Assembly (NCBI RefSeq): GCF_001423085.1
Contig: NZ_LMNU01000007.1
Location: 82,673 to 146,672 of the forward strand
Source of the DNA: Methylobacterium sp. Leaf125
GTDB lineage: Bacteria > Pseudomonadota > Alphaproteobacteria > Rhizobiales > Beijerinckiaceae
Direction: 5' to 3'
DNA length: 64,000 nucleotides
The notes below the pieces were generated by a model, which was not told where the DNA came from, did no database searches, and saw nothing but the letters and a program-made list of their open reading frames with translations. The translations under genes were made by a program, and so were the position numbers. Of this stretch, positions 1 to 7,803 are shown piece by piece. How positions within the stretch are numbered: position 1 is the stretch's first letter; each line of letters begins with the position of its first letter.

Positions 1-157
1 GCAGCTGCGCGGTCGGCTCCGGCAGGTCGTAGGTCCGGGGTGCGGCGGCGGCCGGGAGGCTCGCGAAAACGTATCCGGCCAAAACACATCCCACCCGGAC
101 ATATCCCCTCAGGAGGCCGGTGGCGGCCCGTGTCGCCGCGGGAGAACGCACGGTCAT
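1..157 (-). CDS. sorB: SorB-like c-type cytochrome, sulfite dehydrogenase subunit (partial, N-terminus only)
   Basis: Only the first 52 codons are in the window; the gene runs off the left edge. It starts at ATG 157, 11 bases after the sorA stop, behind a clear GAGGAG ribosome site. The visible part is a hydrophobic export signal ending in an Ala-rich cleavage region (LPAAAA), followed by APRTYDLPEPTAQL, which resembles the mature start of SorB, the small haem c subunit that takes electrons from SorA in Starkeya-type sulfite dehydrogenase. The haem motif CxxCH lies outside the window, so the cytochrome assignment rests on this short match and on the position directly after sorA. Confidence 0.6.
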   Translation of the reverse strand, partial: MTVRSPAATRAATGLLRGYVRVGCVLAGYVFASLPAAAAPRTYDLPEPTAQL

Positions 158-168
158 CCTGATTCTCC

Positions 169-1383
169 TCATGCCGCCCGCACCCGGACGGTCTCGACCC
201 CGTTGCGCATGTAGCCCGGCGGATTCCAGCGCGACTCCATCGGCTGGGTGGCGCCGTCCTGCCCCGTCGCCCGGACCCGGAGGGCGTGCATCCCCGCGGG
301 GAGATCGACCGACAGGGTCCAGGGCCGGAACGAATAGCGCCCGAGATCCGGGCCGAGGCTCGCCTCGGTCCAGCTTTGCCCGTCATCCGTCGAGACCGCC
401 ACCGCCCGGATGCCCGAGCCGCCGTCGAAGGCGATGCCGCGCAACGCCGTGCGCCCGGCCGGGATCGCGGCCCCGTCGGCGAGGTTGGTGACGAAGGAGC
501 GGATGGCGAAGCGGTTGATCGGCACGGTGGCCTTGGGGGTCTGGCCGGGCTCGACGCAGGCGCAGGGATTGTCCGGAATGCGGTAGGCCGCGCGCATCCA
601 GAAGCCCTCGTAGGGCTTGTCCGTCACCGTGATGGCGTTGAGGTGCTTGACCCAGTAGGTGCCGTAGAAGCCCGGCACCACGAGGCGTAACGGATAGCCG
701 TTGAGCCAGGGCAGGTCCTCGCCGTTCATGGCCCAGGCCAGCATCACCTCGCCGTCGCGGGCATGATCGACGCCCAGCGCCTTGGCGAAGTCGGGGGTCT
801 CGGGCAGGACCGGGCCGTCGAGCCCCTCGAAGACGACCTGCACCGCCCCGGCCTTCACGCCCGCCCGGTCGAGCACGGCCTTCAGGGGGACGCCGGTCCA
901 GCGGGCGTTGCCCATGGCGCCGTTGGCGAGTTGCCCGCCCGCGACCCGCGGCGCGACGAAGCCGCGCGAATTGCCCGAGCACTGGTTGACCGCGACGATC
1001 TCGGCCCCCGGCATCGCCTTCAGCTCGGCCAGCGACAGCGCGACCGGCCCGTCGACATGGCCCGACACCGTCAGGCGGAAGGCCTCGGGATCGATGGTGG
1101 TCGGGATGTCGGCCAGGTGGTAGCGGACGAAGAAGGCATCGTTCGGCGTGATCACCCCCTCGTCGAACACCCCGAAGGGCGTCTCGAGCTGCGGCGGCCG
1201 CGCCGTCATCTGCAGCAGCGGGCGCTTGCCCGGATAGGCCACGAGGGGGCGCTCGCCGTTGCCGAAGGGCAGGGTGACGGACTCGCCGGCCCGGGCCGCC
1301 CAGGGCGCGAGGGCGGCCCCGGACGCCGCGAGCAGGCCGGCCCCGGCCTGCCGGAGGAGCGTTCTGCGATCGGTCTCGGTCAT
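169..1383 (-). CDS. sorA: Periplasmic sulfite dehydrogenase, molybdopterin subunit (SorA/SoxC type)
   Basis: Sulfite oxidase family molybdoenzyme of about 404 aa. The N-terminus carries a Tat signal (DRRTLLRQ followed by an Ala-rich hydrophobic stretch and a cleavage site near AARA), so it is exported folded. The conserved cysteine that binds molybdenum is visible in VNQCSGNSRGF (Cys135), and the C-terminal half is the usual dimerisation domain. It oxidises sulfite to sulfate and passes electrons to a c-type cytochrome, the gene that follows. I chose ATG 1383 because GGGAG lies 9 bases upstream; ATG 1392 is in frame but touches the ribosome site. As last full gene of the sulfolactate set it would remove sulfite released by SuyAB. 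It looks closer to SorA than to SoxC, and no other sox gene is seen. Confidence 0.88.
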   Translation of the reverse strand: MTETDRRTLLRQAGAGLLAASGAALAPWAARAGESVTLPFGNGERPLVAYPGKRPLLQMTARPPQLETPFGVFDEGVITPNDAFFVRYHLADIPTTIDPEAFRLTVSGHVDGPVALSLAELKAMPGAEIVAVNQCSGNSRGFVAPRVAGGQLANGAMGNARWTGVPLKAVLDRAGVKAGAVQVVFEGLDGPVLPETPDFAKALGVDHARDGEVMLAWAMNGEDLPWLNGYPLRLVVPGFYGTYWVKHLNAITVTDKPYEGFWMRAAYRIPDNPCACVEPGQTPKATVPINRFAIRSFVTNLADGAAIPAGRTALRGIAFDGGSGIRAVAVSTDDGQSWTEASLGPDLGRYSFRPWTLSVDLPAGMHALRVRATGQDGATQPMESRWNPPGYMRNGVETVRVRAA

Positions 1384-1421
1384 CCCGGTCATCTCCCGTC
1401 CGGCTGAAGGCGTCCGCGCGG

Positions 1422-2150
1422 TCAGCGCAGGACGGAGGCGTAGTGGATGTCCTCGGTGAGGCAGGTCGACAGGCGCCACTCCACCGGCCGGTCCTCGAGA
1501 TCGACGGCGACGCGGTCGACCTCAAGCACCGGCATCCCCGCCGGCACCCCCAGCAGGGGCGCCTTGTCGGGGCCCAGGGCGATCGCCTTCAGGCGCTCGT
1601 GCGCGGTGGCGATCGTGATGCCGAACCGGGTCGCGTAGAGGCTGTAGAGCGTGTTCGGGAGCTCCATCGCGGCCAGGCCGGGGAACAGGCTCGACGGGAC
1701 GGCGATCGTCTCGACGAGGCAGATCCGTCCGTCGAGGGCGCGCACCCGCTCCAGCCGCACCACGCGCGCGTTGCGCAGGAGGGCGAGCCGGTCGCGCTCG
1801 TCGATGGTGGCCGCGGCCTCGGCGATCGCGACGACGCGGCTGGTCGGGGTGCCGGCGACCGCTCCGTCGGGGCGCAGCTTGAAGAAGCGGAAGACGCTCT
1901 GCTTGTCGTCGTGCTCGGCCACGAAGGTGCCGCGGCCCTGGCGGCGCACCAGCAGGCTGTCGGCGGTGAGCGCGTCGAGGGCCTTGCGGACCGTGCCCTG
2001 GCTGACGCCGAGCTCGGCCGCCAGCACCCCCTCGCTGGGCAGGATCTGGCCCGGCTGCCAGACGGCGTCGGCGAGGCGGCGCAGGAGCGTGTCGTAGACC
2101 TGCCGATAGAGCGGCCGGAACCCCACCGCATTCCCACCTGTGCGTTCCAT
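1422..2150 (-). CDS. GntR-family regulator with UTRA domain, probable sulfolactate regulon regulator
   Basis: Transcription regulator of 242 aa. Residues about 10-80 form the GntR winged helix (LPSEGVLAAELGVSQGTVRK is the typical recognition region) and residues about 95-240 the UTRA effector-binding domain of the HutC subfamily. It lies inside the sulfolactate gene set between comC and sorA and on the same strand, so it most likely senses sulfolactate or a product. The palindromes at 7560-7573 and 7724-7735 have the form expected for a GntR operator and are the best candidate targets. The known SuyR of Chromohalobacter is, to my knowledge, of another family, so this is a different regulator for the same pathway. 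ATG 2150 has a GGGAG box at a rather long spacing. Confidence 0.85.
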   Translation of the reverse strand: MERTGGNAVGFRPLYRQVYDTLLRRLADAVWQPGQILPSEGVLAAELGVSQGTVRKALDALTADSLLVRRQGRGTFVAEHDDKQSVFRFFKLRPDGAVAGTPTSRVVAIAEAAATIDERDRLALLRNARVVRLERVRALDGRICLVETIAVPSSLFPGLAAMELPNTLYSLYATRFGITIATAHERLKAIALGPDKAPLLGVPAGMPVLEVDRVAVDLEDRPVEWRLSTCLTEDIHYASVLR

Positions 2151-2311
2151 GTCGGTGCGCCGCTGCTCCCCGGGCGTGGGCGGAGGAAAGGAGAGGTTTC
2201 CCAGCACGGTGTCCCGTCCCTCGTTAAGGCCGAGCCCGGCTCCGGGCAATCGGTCGATCCGCAGGGCCGGCGGCCGGACGCGGGTCCCGCTCGGGAACGC
2301 GGCCTTCATCG

Positions 2312-3301
2312 TCAGAGCGCCGCGATCTCGGCCACGAGGGCGTCCGGGACGCTGAGCCCCTCGGCCTCGGCCCGGGCCCGGAGGGCGAGGCGACGGGCCC
2401 CGGGCAGGCGGGCCCCGTCCTGCACCTCGATGGAGCCGGCGAGTTCCGCGAACCGGGCCAGCGCCCCGGGGCCGAAGGCATCCGCCGCGAGGGCGATGAC
2501 GAGCTGCCCGGTGCCCGGCGGATCGCCCTCGGCGTCGAGGAACGAACTCGCCTCGCCGGCGAAGCGCCCGCCGGTCAGGCCGGCGGCGAGGAGTTCCACC
2601 ATCAGGGCCAGCGCCGTGCCCTTGGCGTCGCCGAGGGGCACCATGGTGCCCTTCAGGGCCGCGGCCGGATCGGTGGTCGGCGCGCCCGCGGCATCGAGGG
2701 CCCAGCCCTCGGGGATGGCCTCGCCGCGCTGGCGGGCGGCCATGATCGCGCCGCGGGCGACCTTCGAGAGGGACAGGTCGACCACGATCGGCGGGCGGCC
2801 GGGCAGGGGGCAGGCGAAGGCGAGGGGGTTCGTCCCGAACACCGCCCGGGATCCGCCCCAGGGCGCCATGGCGGCGGGGGTGTTGGCCAGCAGGATCGCC
2901 ACGAGCCCGGCCTCGGCCAGGGCCTCGACGGGGCGGCCGGCCGCGCCGCAATGGTGCGAGCGCCGGAGGCCGGCCGCCGCGACGCCCTGCTCCCGGACCA
3001 TCGCCGGCAGTTGCTCCACCACGGCGTCGAGGGCCGGGTAGGCGAAGCCGTGGGCGGCGTCGACGGCGAGGAGGCCGGGTCGGGGCCGCGTCACCGCGAC
3101 CGCGGCGTCGCCCACCACCTTGCCGGCCCGGACCTGGGCCGCATAGGAGGCCACCCGCGAGAGCCCGTGGCCCTTCAGGCCATCGGCCTCGGCCCCGACC
3201 AGGGCGCGGGCGACGCTGTCGGCGGCGGGCGGGCGGGTGCCGCAGCGGACCAGGGCCTCGCTGACGAGGGCGTGGGCGGCGGCGAGGCTCAGGGTGGTCA
3301 T
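2312..3301 (-). CDS. comC: (2R)-3-sulfolactate dehydrogenase-like oxidoreductase (ComC, Ldh2 family)
   Basis: Member of the malate/L-lactate dehydrogenase (Ldh2) family, 329 aa, cytoplasmic, NAD(P)-dependent. Family marks are visible: GHGLSR (residues 45-50), RSHHCGAAG (114-122), and a central segment rich in GTNPLAFACP. The fold is shared with malate, ureidoglycolate and sulfolactate dehydrogenases, so the substrate is taken from context: it begins 6 bases after slcC and lies between the SuyAB genes and sulfite dehydrogenase. In that setting it should interconvert sulfopyruvate and (R)-sulfolactate, the isomer that SuyAB cleaves. The full-length gene has no visible defect. Confidence 0.82.
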   Translation of the reverse strand: MTTLSLAAAHALVSEALVRCGTRPPAADSVARALVGAEADGLKGHGLSRVASYAAQVRAGKVVGDAAVAVTRPRPGLLAVDAAHGFAYPALDAVVEQLPAMVREQGVAAAGLRRSHHCGAAGRPVEALAEAGLVAILLANTPAAMAPWGGSRAVFGTNPLAFACPLPGRPPIVVDLSLSKVARGAIMAARQRGEAIPEGWALDAAGAPTTDPAAALKGTMVPLGDAKGTALALMVELLAAGLTGGRFAGEASSFLDAEGDPPGTGQLVIALAADAFGPGALARFAELAGSIEVQDGARLPGARRLALRARAEAEGLSVPDALVAEIAAL

Positions 3302-3307
3302 GGCGCT

Positions 3308-4309
3308 TCAGTCCTCGGCGAGGTGGCGGCGCACGGCCTGGGCCGTGACGCGGGACACGCGCACGTTCGATTCCCGGGTCACTCCGGCGATGTGCGGCGT
3401 CAGGATGAGATTGGGCAGGTCGCGGAAGAGGGCGCCCGCGGCGGCATCGAGGGGTTCGTGCGGGAAGACGTCGAGGGCGGCCCCGCCGAGATGCCCGGCC
3501 CTGAGCGCCGCCGCAACCGCGGCGCCGTCGACCACCTCGCCCCGAGCGGCGTTGATCAGCACCGCCCCGGCGGGCATCCGGGCGAGGACGCCCGCATCGA
3601 TCATCCCCCGGGTCTCGGGCGTGAGCGGCACGTGCAGGGAGAGGACGTCGCTGTCGGCGATGAGCCCGTCGCGATCGGCGCGCACCACCGGACCGCCGTC
3701 CGGCCGCCAGGCCGGGTCGTCGGCCGGCAGGAAGGGGTCGTAGGCCGAGACCCGCATCCCGAGGGCGAGGGCGCGCCGGGCGGTCTCGCGGGCGATGGCA
3801 CCGAAGCCGACGAGGCCGAGGCGCTTGCCCGAGATCTCCCGGCCCATCAGGGCGTTGCGCGGCCAGGTCCCGGCCGCCACCGCGGCGCTGGCCCCGTAGG
3901 CGCCGCGCAGGAGCAGCATGGCGGTGCCGATGACGTACTCGGCCACCGCGACGTCGTTGGCGCCGGTGGCGGGATAGACGGCGACGCCGCGGGCCCGGCA
4001 CGCGTCAAGGTCGATGTTGTCGAGGCCGACGCCGAGACGCCCGACCACCTTCAGGTCGGGGGCGGCGGCCAGCAGCGCCGCGTTCACCTGGGTGCGGTTG
4101 CGGACCACGAGGGCGTCCGCATCGGCCAGGGCCGCCCGCAGATCCTCGGGCCGGTCCACCAGGGCCGGGTCGTAGTGCGTGGCGAACCCGCCGAGCTCGG
4201 CCGCGATGGCGGCCTCGTCCATGAACTCGGCGATCACGACCTTCGGCACGCGGCCGGTCCGGGTCGGGGATGGGGTCAGGTCTGGGGGCGTCATGTCTGG
4301 GGGCGTCAT
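3308..4309 (-). CDS. slcC: (S)-sulfolactate dehydrogenase-like D-2-hydroxyacid dehydrogenase (SlcC)
   Basis: D-isomer-specific 2-hydroxyacid dehydrogenase, 333 aa. The Rossmann motif LVGFGAIA is at about residues 167-173 and the catalytic triad is visible as Arg256 (NAARGEVVD), Glu285 (HEP) and His306 (TPHIAG). In sulfolactate degraders SlcC oxidises (S)-sulfolactate to sulfopyruvate with NAD+, which ComC then reduces to the (R) form. The pairing here with comC and suyAB supports that role; by sequence alone it could be a phosphoglycerate-dehydrogenase relative. Start ATG 4309 has GGAGG 8 bases upstream. A perfect 15-bp duplication (4281-4310) copies the start codon and gives an N-terminus MTPPDMTPPD, so a second in-frame start exists at 4294. 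Confidence 0.82.
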   Translation of the reverse strand: MTPPDMTPPDLTPSPTRTGRVPKVVIAEFMDEAAIAAELGGFATHYDPALVDRPEDLRAALADADALVVRNRTQVNAALLAAAPDLKVVGRLGVGLDNIDLDACRARGVAVYPATGANDVAVAEYVIGTAMLLLRGAYGASAAVAAGTWPRNALMGREISGKRLGLVGFGAIARETARRALALGMRVSAYDPFLPADDPAWRPDGGPVVRADRDGLIADSDVLSLHVPLTPETRGMIDAGVLARMPAGAVLINAARGEVVDGAAVAAALRAGHLGGAALDVFPHEPLDAAAGALFRDLPNLILTPHIAGVTRESNVRVSRVTAQAVRRHLAED

Positions 4310-4310
4310 G
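4281..4310. repeat. Perfect 15-bp tandem duplication over the slcC start codon
   Basis: Two exact copies of TCTGGGGGCGTCATG (4281-4295, 4296-4310) cover the slcC start codon and repeat the peptide MTPPD. Each copy offers an ATG, but the good ribosome site lies only before the first. It is one of many short tandem arrays at gene edges in this window. Confidence 0.9.
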
Positions 4311-4344
4311 GCACTGGGCCTCCGGTTTGCGGGGACGCGGCGCG

Positions 4345-5742
4345 TCAGGTGGCGGGGAGCGCGGCGGCCATCGCCCGGTGGCGGGCCGGGCTCGGGGCGC
4401 TGGGGGCGGGCGCCTCCTCCAACGCCTCGTCCGGCTCGTCGAGGCTGTCGAGGTCGGGCTGGATGCGCCCGTCGAGGACCGCGCGGGCATGGGCGAGGTC
4501 GATCTTGCCCTCCCAGCGGGCGATCACCAGGGTCGCCACCATGTTGCCGATGGCGTTGGTGATGCAGCGCAGCTCGTTGAGGATGCGGTCGACGCCGATG
4601 ATCAGCGCGATGCCGGCGACGGGCAGGAGCTGGGACGCCTGCAGGGTGGCGGCGAGCACGAACAGGATGGCCCCGGCGACGCCCGCGACCCCCTTCGAGG
4701 TCACCAGCGCGATGGCGAGGATCCCGAGTTCCTGCTCCCAGGTGAGCGGGATGTTGAGCGCCTGGGCGATGAAGCCGATCGCCATGGTGAGATAGATGCA
4801 CGAGCCGTCCATGTTGAAGGACAGGCCGGCCGGCATCACCAGGCCGGTGACGCCCTTCTCGACGGAGAGACCGCCGAGCTTGGCCATCAGGCGCGGCAGG
4901 ACCGATTCCGTGCTGGTCGTGCCGAGCAGGATGAACATCTCCTCGCGGACGTAGAGGAACAGCTTCCACAGGCTCAAGCCCACGTAGAACCGCATCACGC
5001 CGCCGAGGAACAGCACGATGAACACGAAGAAGGTCAGGTAGAGGGACAGGATCAGCATGCCGTACTGGGCCAGGATGCCGAGGCCGAACTTGCCGATGGT
5101 GAAGGCCATGGCCCCGAACGCCCCGATGGGGGCGAAGCGCATGATGATACCCACGACCTTCATCAGGATGTCGCCGAAGGCGTGGATGACCTTGAGCGGG
5201 AACTGCCCCTTCGGCCCCATGGCGGCGAGGCCCATCCCCACCAGCACGGAGAAGAACATCACCTGCAGCAGGTCGCCCTTGGCGAAGGCGTCCACGGCGC
5301 TGTGCGGGATGATGTTGGCGATGATCTCCATCACGCTCTGGGCGTGGGCCTTGCCGGCGATCGTGGCGACGCTCTTGGCGTCCAGGCTCTCCACCGTGGC
5401 GTTGATGCCGTCGCCCGGCCGCAGCAGGTTGACGAAGAGGAGGCCGGCGCCGAGGGCCACGGTGGTCGAGACCTCGAAATACACGAGGGTCTTCAGGCCC
5501 ATCCGGCCGACGCTCTTCATGTCGCCCACATGGGCGATGCCGACCACCACCGTGCAGAAGATCACCGGCCCGACGACCATCTTGATCAGGTTGATGAACA
5601 TGTCGCCGAGGATCTTCAGGCCGACGGCGAAGCCGGGGGCCAGCACGCCCACGACGATGCCGAGGGCGATGCCGATCAGGACCTGACCGTAGATCGATCG
5701 CAAGAAACGTATGGGCGCGGATCGTATCGGCGCTGATTGCAT
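4345..5742 (-). CDS. dctA: DctA-type dicarboxylate/cation symporter, candidate sulfolactate importer
   Basis: DAACS-family inner-membrane carrier of 465 aa with about eight transmembrane segments and two re-entrant loops. The family signatures GTTSTESVLPRLM and SFNMDGSCIYLTMA, both in the transport core, are intact. DctA proteins import C4-dicarboxylates with protons or sodium. This copy lies between suyB and slcC, 35 bases before slcC, so I infer that it imports sulfolactate, a dicarboxylate-like anion. Start ATG 5742 follows GGGAGGA at good spacing; the longer reading to 5796 lacks one. The N-terminus contains a 15-bp tandem array (SAPIRSAPIR). The ordinary succinate role cannot be excluded. 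Confidence 0.85.
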   Translation of the reverse strand: MQSAPIRSAPIRFLRSIYGQVLIGIALGIVVGVLAPGFAVGLKILGDMFINLIKMVVGPVIFCTVVVGIAHVGDMKSVGRMGLKTLVYFEVSTTVALGAGLLFVNLLRPGDGINATVESLDAKSVATIAGKAHAQSVMEIIANIIPHSAVDAFAKGDLLQVMFFSVLVGMGLAAMGPKGQFPLKVIHAFGDILMKVVGIIMRFAPIGAFGAMAFTIGKFGLGILAQYGMLILSLYLTFFVFIVLFLGGVMRFYVGLSLWKLFLYVREEMFILLGTTSTESVLPRLMAKLGGLSVEKGVTGLVMPAGLSFNMDGSCIYLTMAIGFIAQALNIPLTWEQELGILAIALVTSKGVAGVAGAILFVLAATLQASQLLPVAGIALIIGVDRILNELRCITNAIGNMVATLVIARWEGKIDLAHARAVLDGRIQPDLDSLDEPDEALEEAPAPSAPSPARHRAMAAALPAT

Positions 5743-5747
5743 TGGCG
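5708..5747. repeat. 15-bp tandem array in the dctA N-terminus
   Basis: Two 15-bp units (5708-5722 and 5723-5737, sharing CGTAT-GGCGC-GAT) and a partial third unit up to 5747 encode repeated SAPIR in DctA just after its start. The units are in frame, so copy number changes would only lengthen the cytoplasmic N-terminus. Confidence 0.8.
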
Positions 5748-5799
5748 TTCCTCCCACGCGCGCTTCGAACGGGATGCGCCGCTCTGCGGTCTTCATCCC

Positions 5800-5849
5800 T
5801 TCGCGAAAATTCCGCCTTCGCGAAAAATTCCGCTTTCGCAGAAACCCCG
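5800..5849. repeat. Three tandem TTCGCGAAAATTCCG-like units between suyB and dctA
   Basis: The 165-bp gap between suyB and dctA holds three adjacent units of 17, 18 and 15 bp (5800-5816, 5817-5834, 5835-5849). Each begins with TTCGC followed by an A-run and then CCG; TTCGCGAA is itself palindromic. They could be protein-binding sites, an mRNA-processing element that sets dctA level against suyAB, or slippage products. Confidence 0.75.
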
Positions 5850-5907
5850 ATGGCGTCGGGGCGGGGCGCCGCGTTCCAGGCCGGAACGCGGCGGGAGAGG
5901 CCGCCGG

Positions 5908-7170
5908 TCAGGCGCTCCGGTACAGCTTCGTCATCACGAACTCGCGGTGGCCGAGGGATTCGGCGGCCGTGAGCCGTCCGTTCGCGGTCCGCACCACCAT
6001 GTCGATCAGGGCGTCGCCGGCCTGCGGGATGGTCATCTCCCGGGTGAGCACGCCCGAGACGTCGACGTCGATGTGCTCGCCCATGGTGCGCACCGTGCGC
6101 GGGTTGCCGGTGATCTTGATCACCGGGACGATCGGGTTGCCGATGACGTTGCCCTGGCCGGTGGGGAAGGTGTGGACCACGTAGCCCGCCGCCGCCATCA
6201 GGGTCACGCACTCGGCCGCCGCCGAGGAGGTGTCCATGTAGTAGAGGCCCGGCCCCCTGGCGGGGGACTCGGCCGGCTGCAGCGCGTCGATGTAGCGGCA
6301 GTCGTGGCCGATCTTCTCGAGGTTGCCGAGCGCCTTCTCCTCGATGGTGCTCAGGCCGCCGAGGATGTTGCCCTTGGTCGGCTGGGAATCCGAGAGATCG
6401 TCGGTCTTGTGGGCCTCGATGACGTCGTCCTGGTAGGACTTCCACATGGCGAACCACTTGTCGCCGATCTCCGGCGTGGCGGCGCGCTCGCGGCAGAGGT
6501 GCTCGGCTCCGGTGATCTCCGAGGTCTCGCCGAACACGCCGTAGATCCCCTGCGGGATCAGCTTGTCGTAGAGGTTGCCCACGGTGGGGCAGGAGGACAG
6601 GCCGGTGGTGGTGTCGGACTCGCCGCACTTGGTCGAGATCCAGAGGTCCGAGATCGGGCATTCCTCGCGCGGCAGCTCGGTCGCCCACTGCACGAAGCGC
6701 TTGGCCTGGTAGCTCGCCTTGGCGATGGTGGCGATGTCGCCGTGCCCCTCGATGCCGAAGCCGACCACGGGCTTGCCGGTCTTGGCGATGCCCTCGACGA
6801 TCCGGTTGGTCCACTGGTCCTCGATGCCGATCACCACCACGGCGGCGACGTTCGGGTTGGAGCCGATGCCGATCAGGGTGCGGAAGTGGAGCTCGAGATC
6901 CTCGCCGAACTGCAGGCGGCCGTAGGCGTGGGGCAGGGCCATCGTGCCCTTGACGGTGTTGGCGACCGCCTCGCAGGAGGCGTTCGAGAGATCGTCCAGG
7001 GGCAGGAGGACGACGTGGTTGCGCACGCCGACGCGGCCGTTCTCGCGGCGCCAGCCCATGAAGGTGGCGGCCTTGACGTCCGCCGAGGGGCGGGCGGCGC
7101 CGAGGGCGCCGGTGGCGAACTGGTCGGGGGCTCCGCCGACGAAGGGGGAGGTGGTCTCGGGGGCGTTCAT
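5908..7170 (-). CDS. suyB: (2R)-sulfolactate sulfo-lyase, large subunit
   Basis: Large subunit of the enzyme that splits (R)-sulfolactate into pyruvate and sulfite; 420 aa, cytoplasmic, in the altronate/galactarate dehydratase (UxaA C-terminal) superfamily. The stretch [18 protein letters not shown], with the two cysteines of the metal site region, and the motif [20 protein letters not shown] are typical of SuyB and its relatives. It follows suyA by 25 bases, the usual arrangement for this two-subunit enzyme. I chose ATG 7170 because GGAGAG lies 7-8 bases upstream; ATG 7188 is possible. Altronate dehydratase is the main alternative, but the sulfonate-type neighbours (slcC, comC, sorA) argue for SuyB. 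Confidence 0.9.
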   Translation of the reverse strand: MNAPETTSPFVGGAPDQFATGALGAARPSADVKAATFMGWRRENGRVGVRNHVVLLPLDDLSNASCEAVANTVKGTMALPHAYGRLQFGEDLELHFRTLIGIGSNPNVAAVVVIGIEDQWTNRIVEGIAKTGKPVVGFGIEGHGDIATIAKASYQAKRFVQWATELPREECPISDLWISTKCGESDTTTGLSSCPTVGNLYDKLIPQGIYGVFGETSEITGAEHLCRERAATPEIGDKWFAMWKSYQDDVIEAHKTDDLSDSQPTKGNILGGLSTIEEKALGNLEKIGHDCRYIDALQPAESPARGPGLYYMDTSSAAAECVTLMAAAGYVVHTFPTGQGNVIGNPIVPVIKITGNPRTVRTMGEHIDVDVSGVLTREMTIPQAGDALIDMVVRTANGRLTAAESLGHREFVMTKLYRSA

Positions 7171-7195
7171 GATCGTCTCTCCGGGCATCGCGACC

Positions 7196-7513
7196 TCACC
7201 AGCGCTTCGTCTTGAGGTTCTGGACATGGACGTGTTCGCCCTTGGCGACGTCCTTGATGATCTTGCCGATGTCCTGGCCGTACTTGATGGCCGTGTCGCC
7301 GGCCTTCAGGTCGGTAAGCGCCACCTTGTGGCCGATCGGGATGTCGTGGCGGACATGCACCGCGAAGGTCGAATCGTTTTCGGTGATGACGCCGAACGCA
7401 TCGGTGTCGGCACCGAGGCCCTCGATGACCGCGACGGCGACGTTGTCCAGCGGGCTGTGGGCGAGAAGGTGCGGCTTCGTCCGCCCTTCGCCCGATCCGG
7501 CGTGGCTGTTCAT
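7196..7513 (-). CDS. suyA: (2R)-sulfolactate sulfo-lyase, small subunit
   Basis: Small subunit of 105 aa with a SAF/UxaA N-terminal-type fold. The central part ([19 protein letters not shown], then [14 protein letters not shown] and IKYGQDIGK) matches the family pattern in which this small domain pairs with the large SuyB subunit. Start ATG 7513 follows AGGAGG at 8 bases. It is the first gene of the long minus-strand set, and a palindrome suited to a GntR regulator lies 47-60 bases upstream, so transcription of the pathway most likely begins here. Confidence 0.9.
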   Translation of the reverse strand: MNSHAGSGEGRTKPHLLAHSPLDNVAVAVIEGLGADTDAFGVITENDSTFAVHVRHDIPIGHKVALTDLKAGDTAIKYGQDIGKIIKDVAKGEHVHVQNLKTKRW

Positions 7514-7559
7514 TCCGAGATCCTCCTTGGTGAAGCCGTCGGCTCTTTGCGGCGACTGA

Positions 7560-7573
7560 GTCTTGTATAAGAC
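7560..7573. promoter_or_regulatory. Candidate GntR operator upstream of suyA
   Basis: GTCTTGTATAAGAC has perfect 5-bp arms (GTCTT/AAGAC) around GTAT. It lies 47-60 bases before the suyA start, and the flank ACAT on its right is shared with the second copy at 7724-7735. Size and form fit HutC/FadR-type GntR operators. Confidence 0.7.
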
Positions 7574-7723
7574 ATGAGATTTTCCGGCGTCAATCCGGAA
7601 GGCGCCCCTGACGTGCCAGCGGATGCATCCGGAGCGATCCCGCCCGGGGAAACGCGCCGCCGGCCCTCCGCTTCCCCCGAGCGGCCCGCCGCCCGAACGG
7701 GCACCGGCTTGATCCCCGCGGAA

Positions 7724-7735
7724 TCTTATATAAGA
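7724..7735. promoter_or_regulatory. Candidate GntR operator upstream of the TauE gene
   Basis: TCTTATATAAGA is a perfect 12-bp palindrome followed by CATAA; with its flank it matches the suyA-side site in all but one position of the core. It lies 69-80 bases before the GTG start of the divergent permease gene. The two copies bracket about 150 bp of intergenic DNA. Confidence 0.7.
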
Positions 7736-7803
7736 CATAAATATTCACGTTCCGCGCTCCGGCCGGTCCGCCTCCCGACGATCCCCGCAGACCGAGACTC
7801 CGC

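Noticed and set aside
1422..4001. Long minus-strand frame of over 800 codons across comC and slcC
   Set aside because: Only its last 242 codons (the GntR regulator) are protein-like; the rest is an Arg/Pro/Gly-rich shadow of the two dehydrogenase genes.
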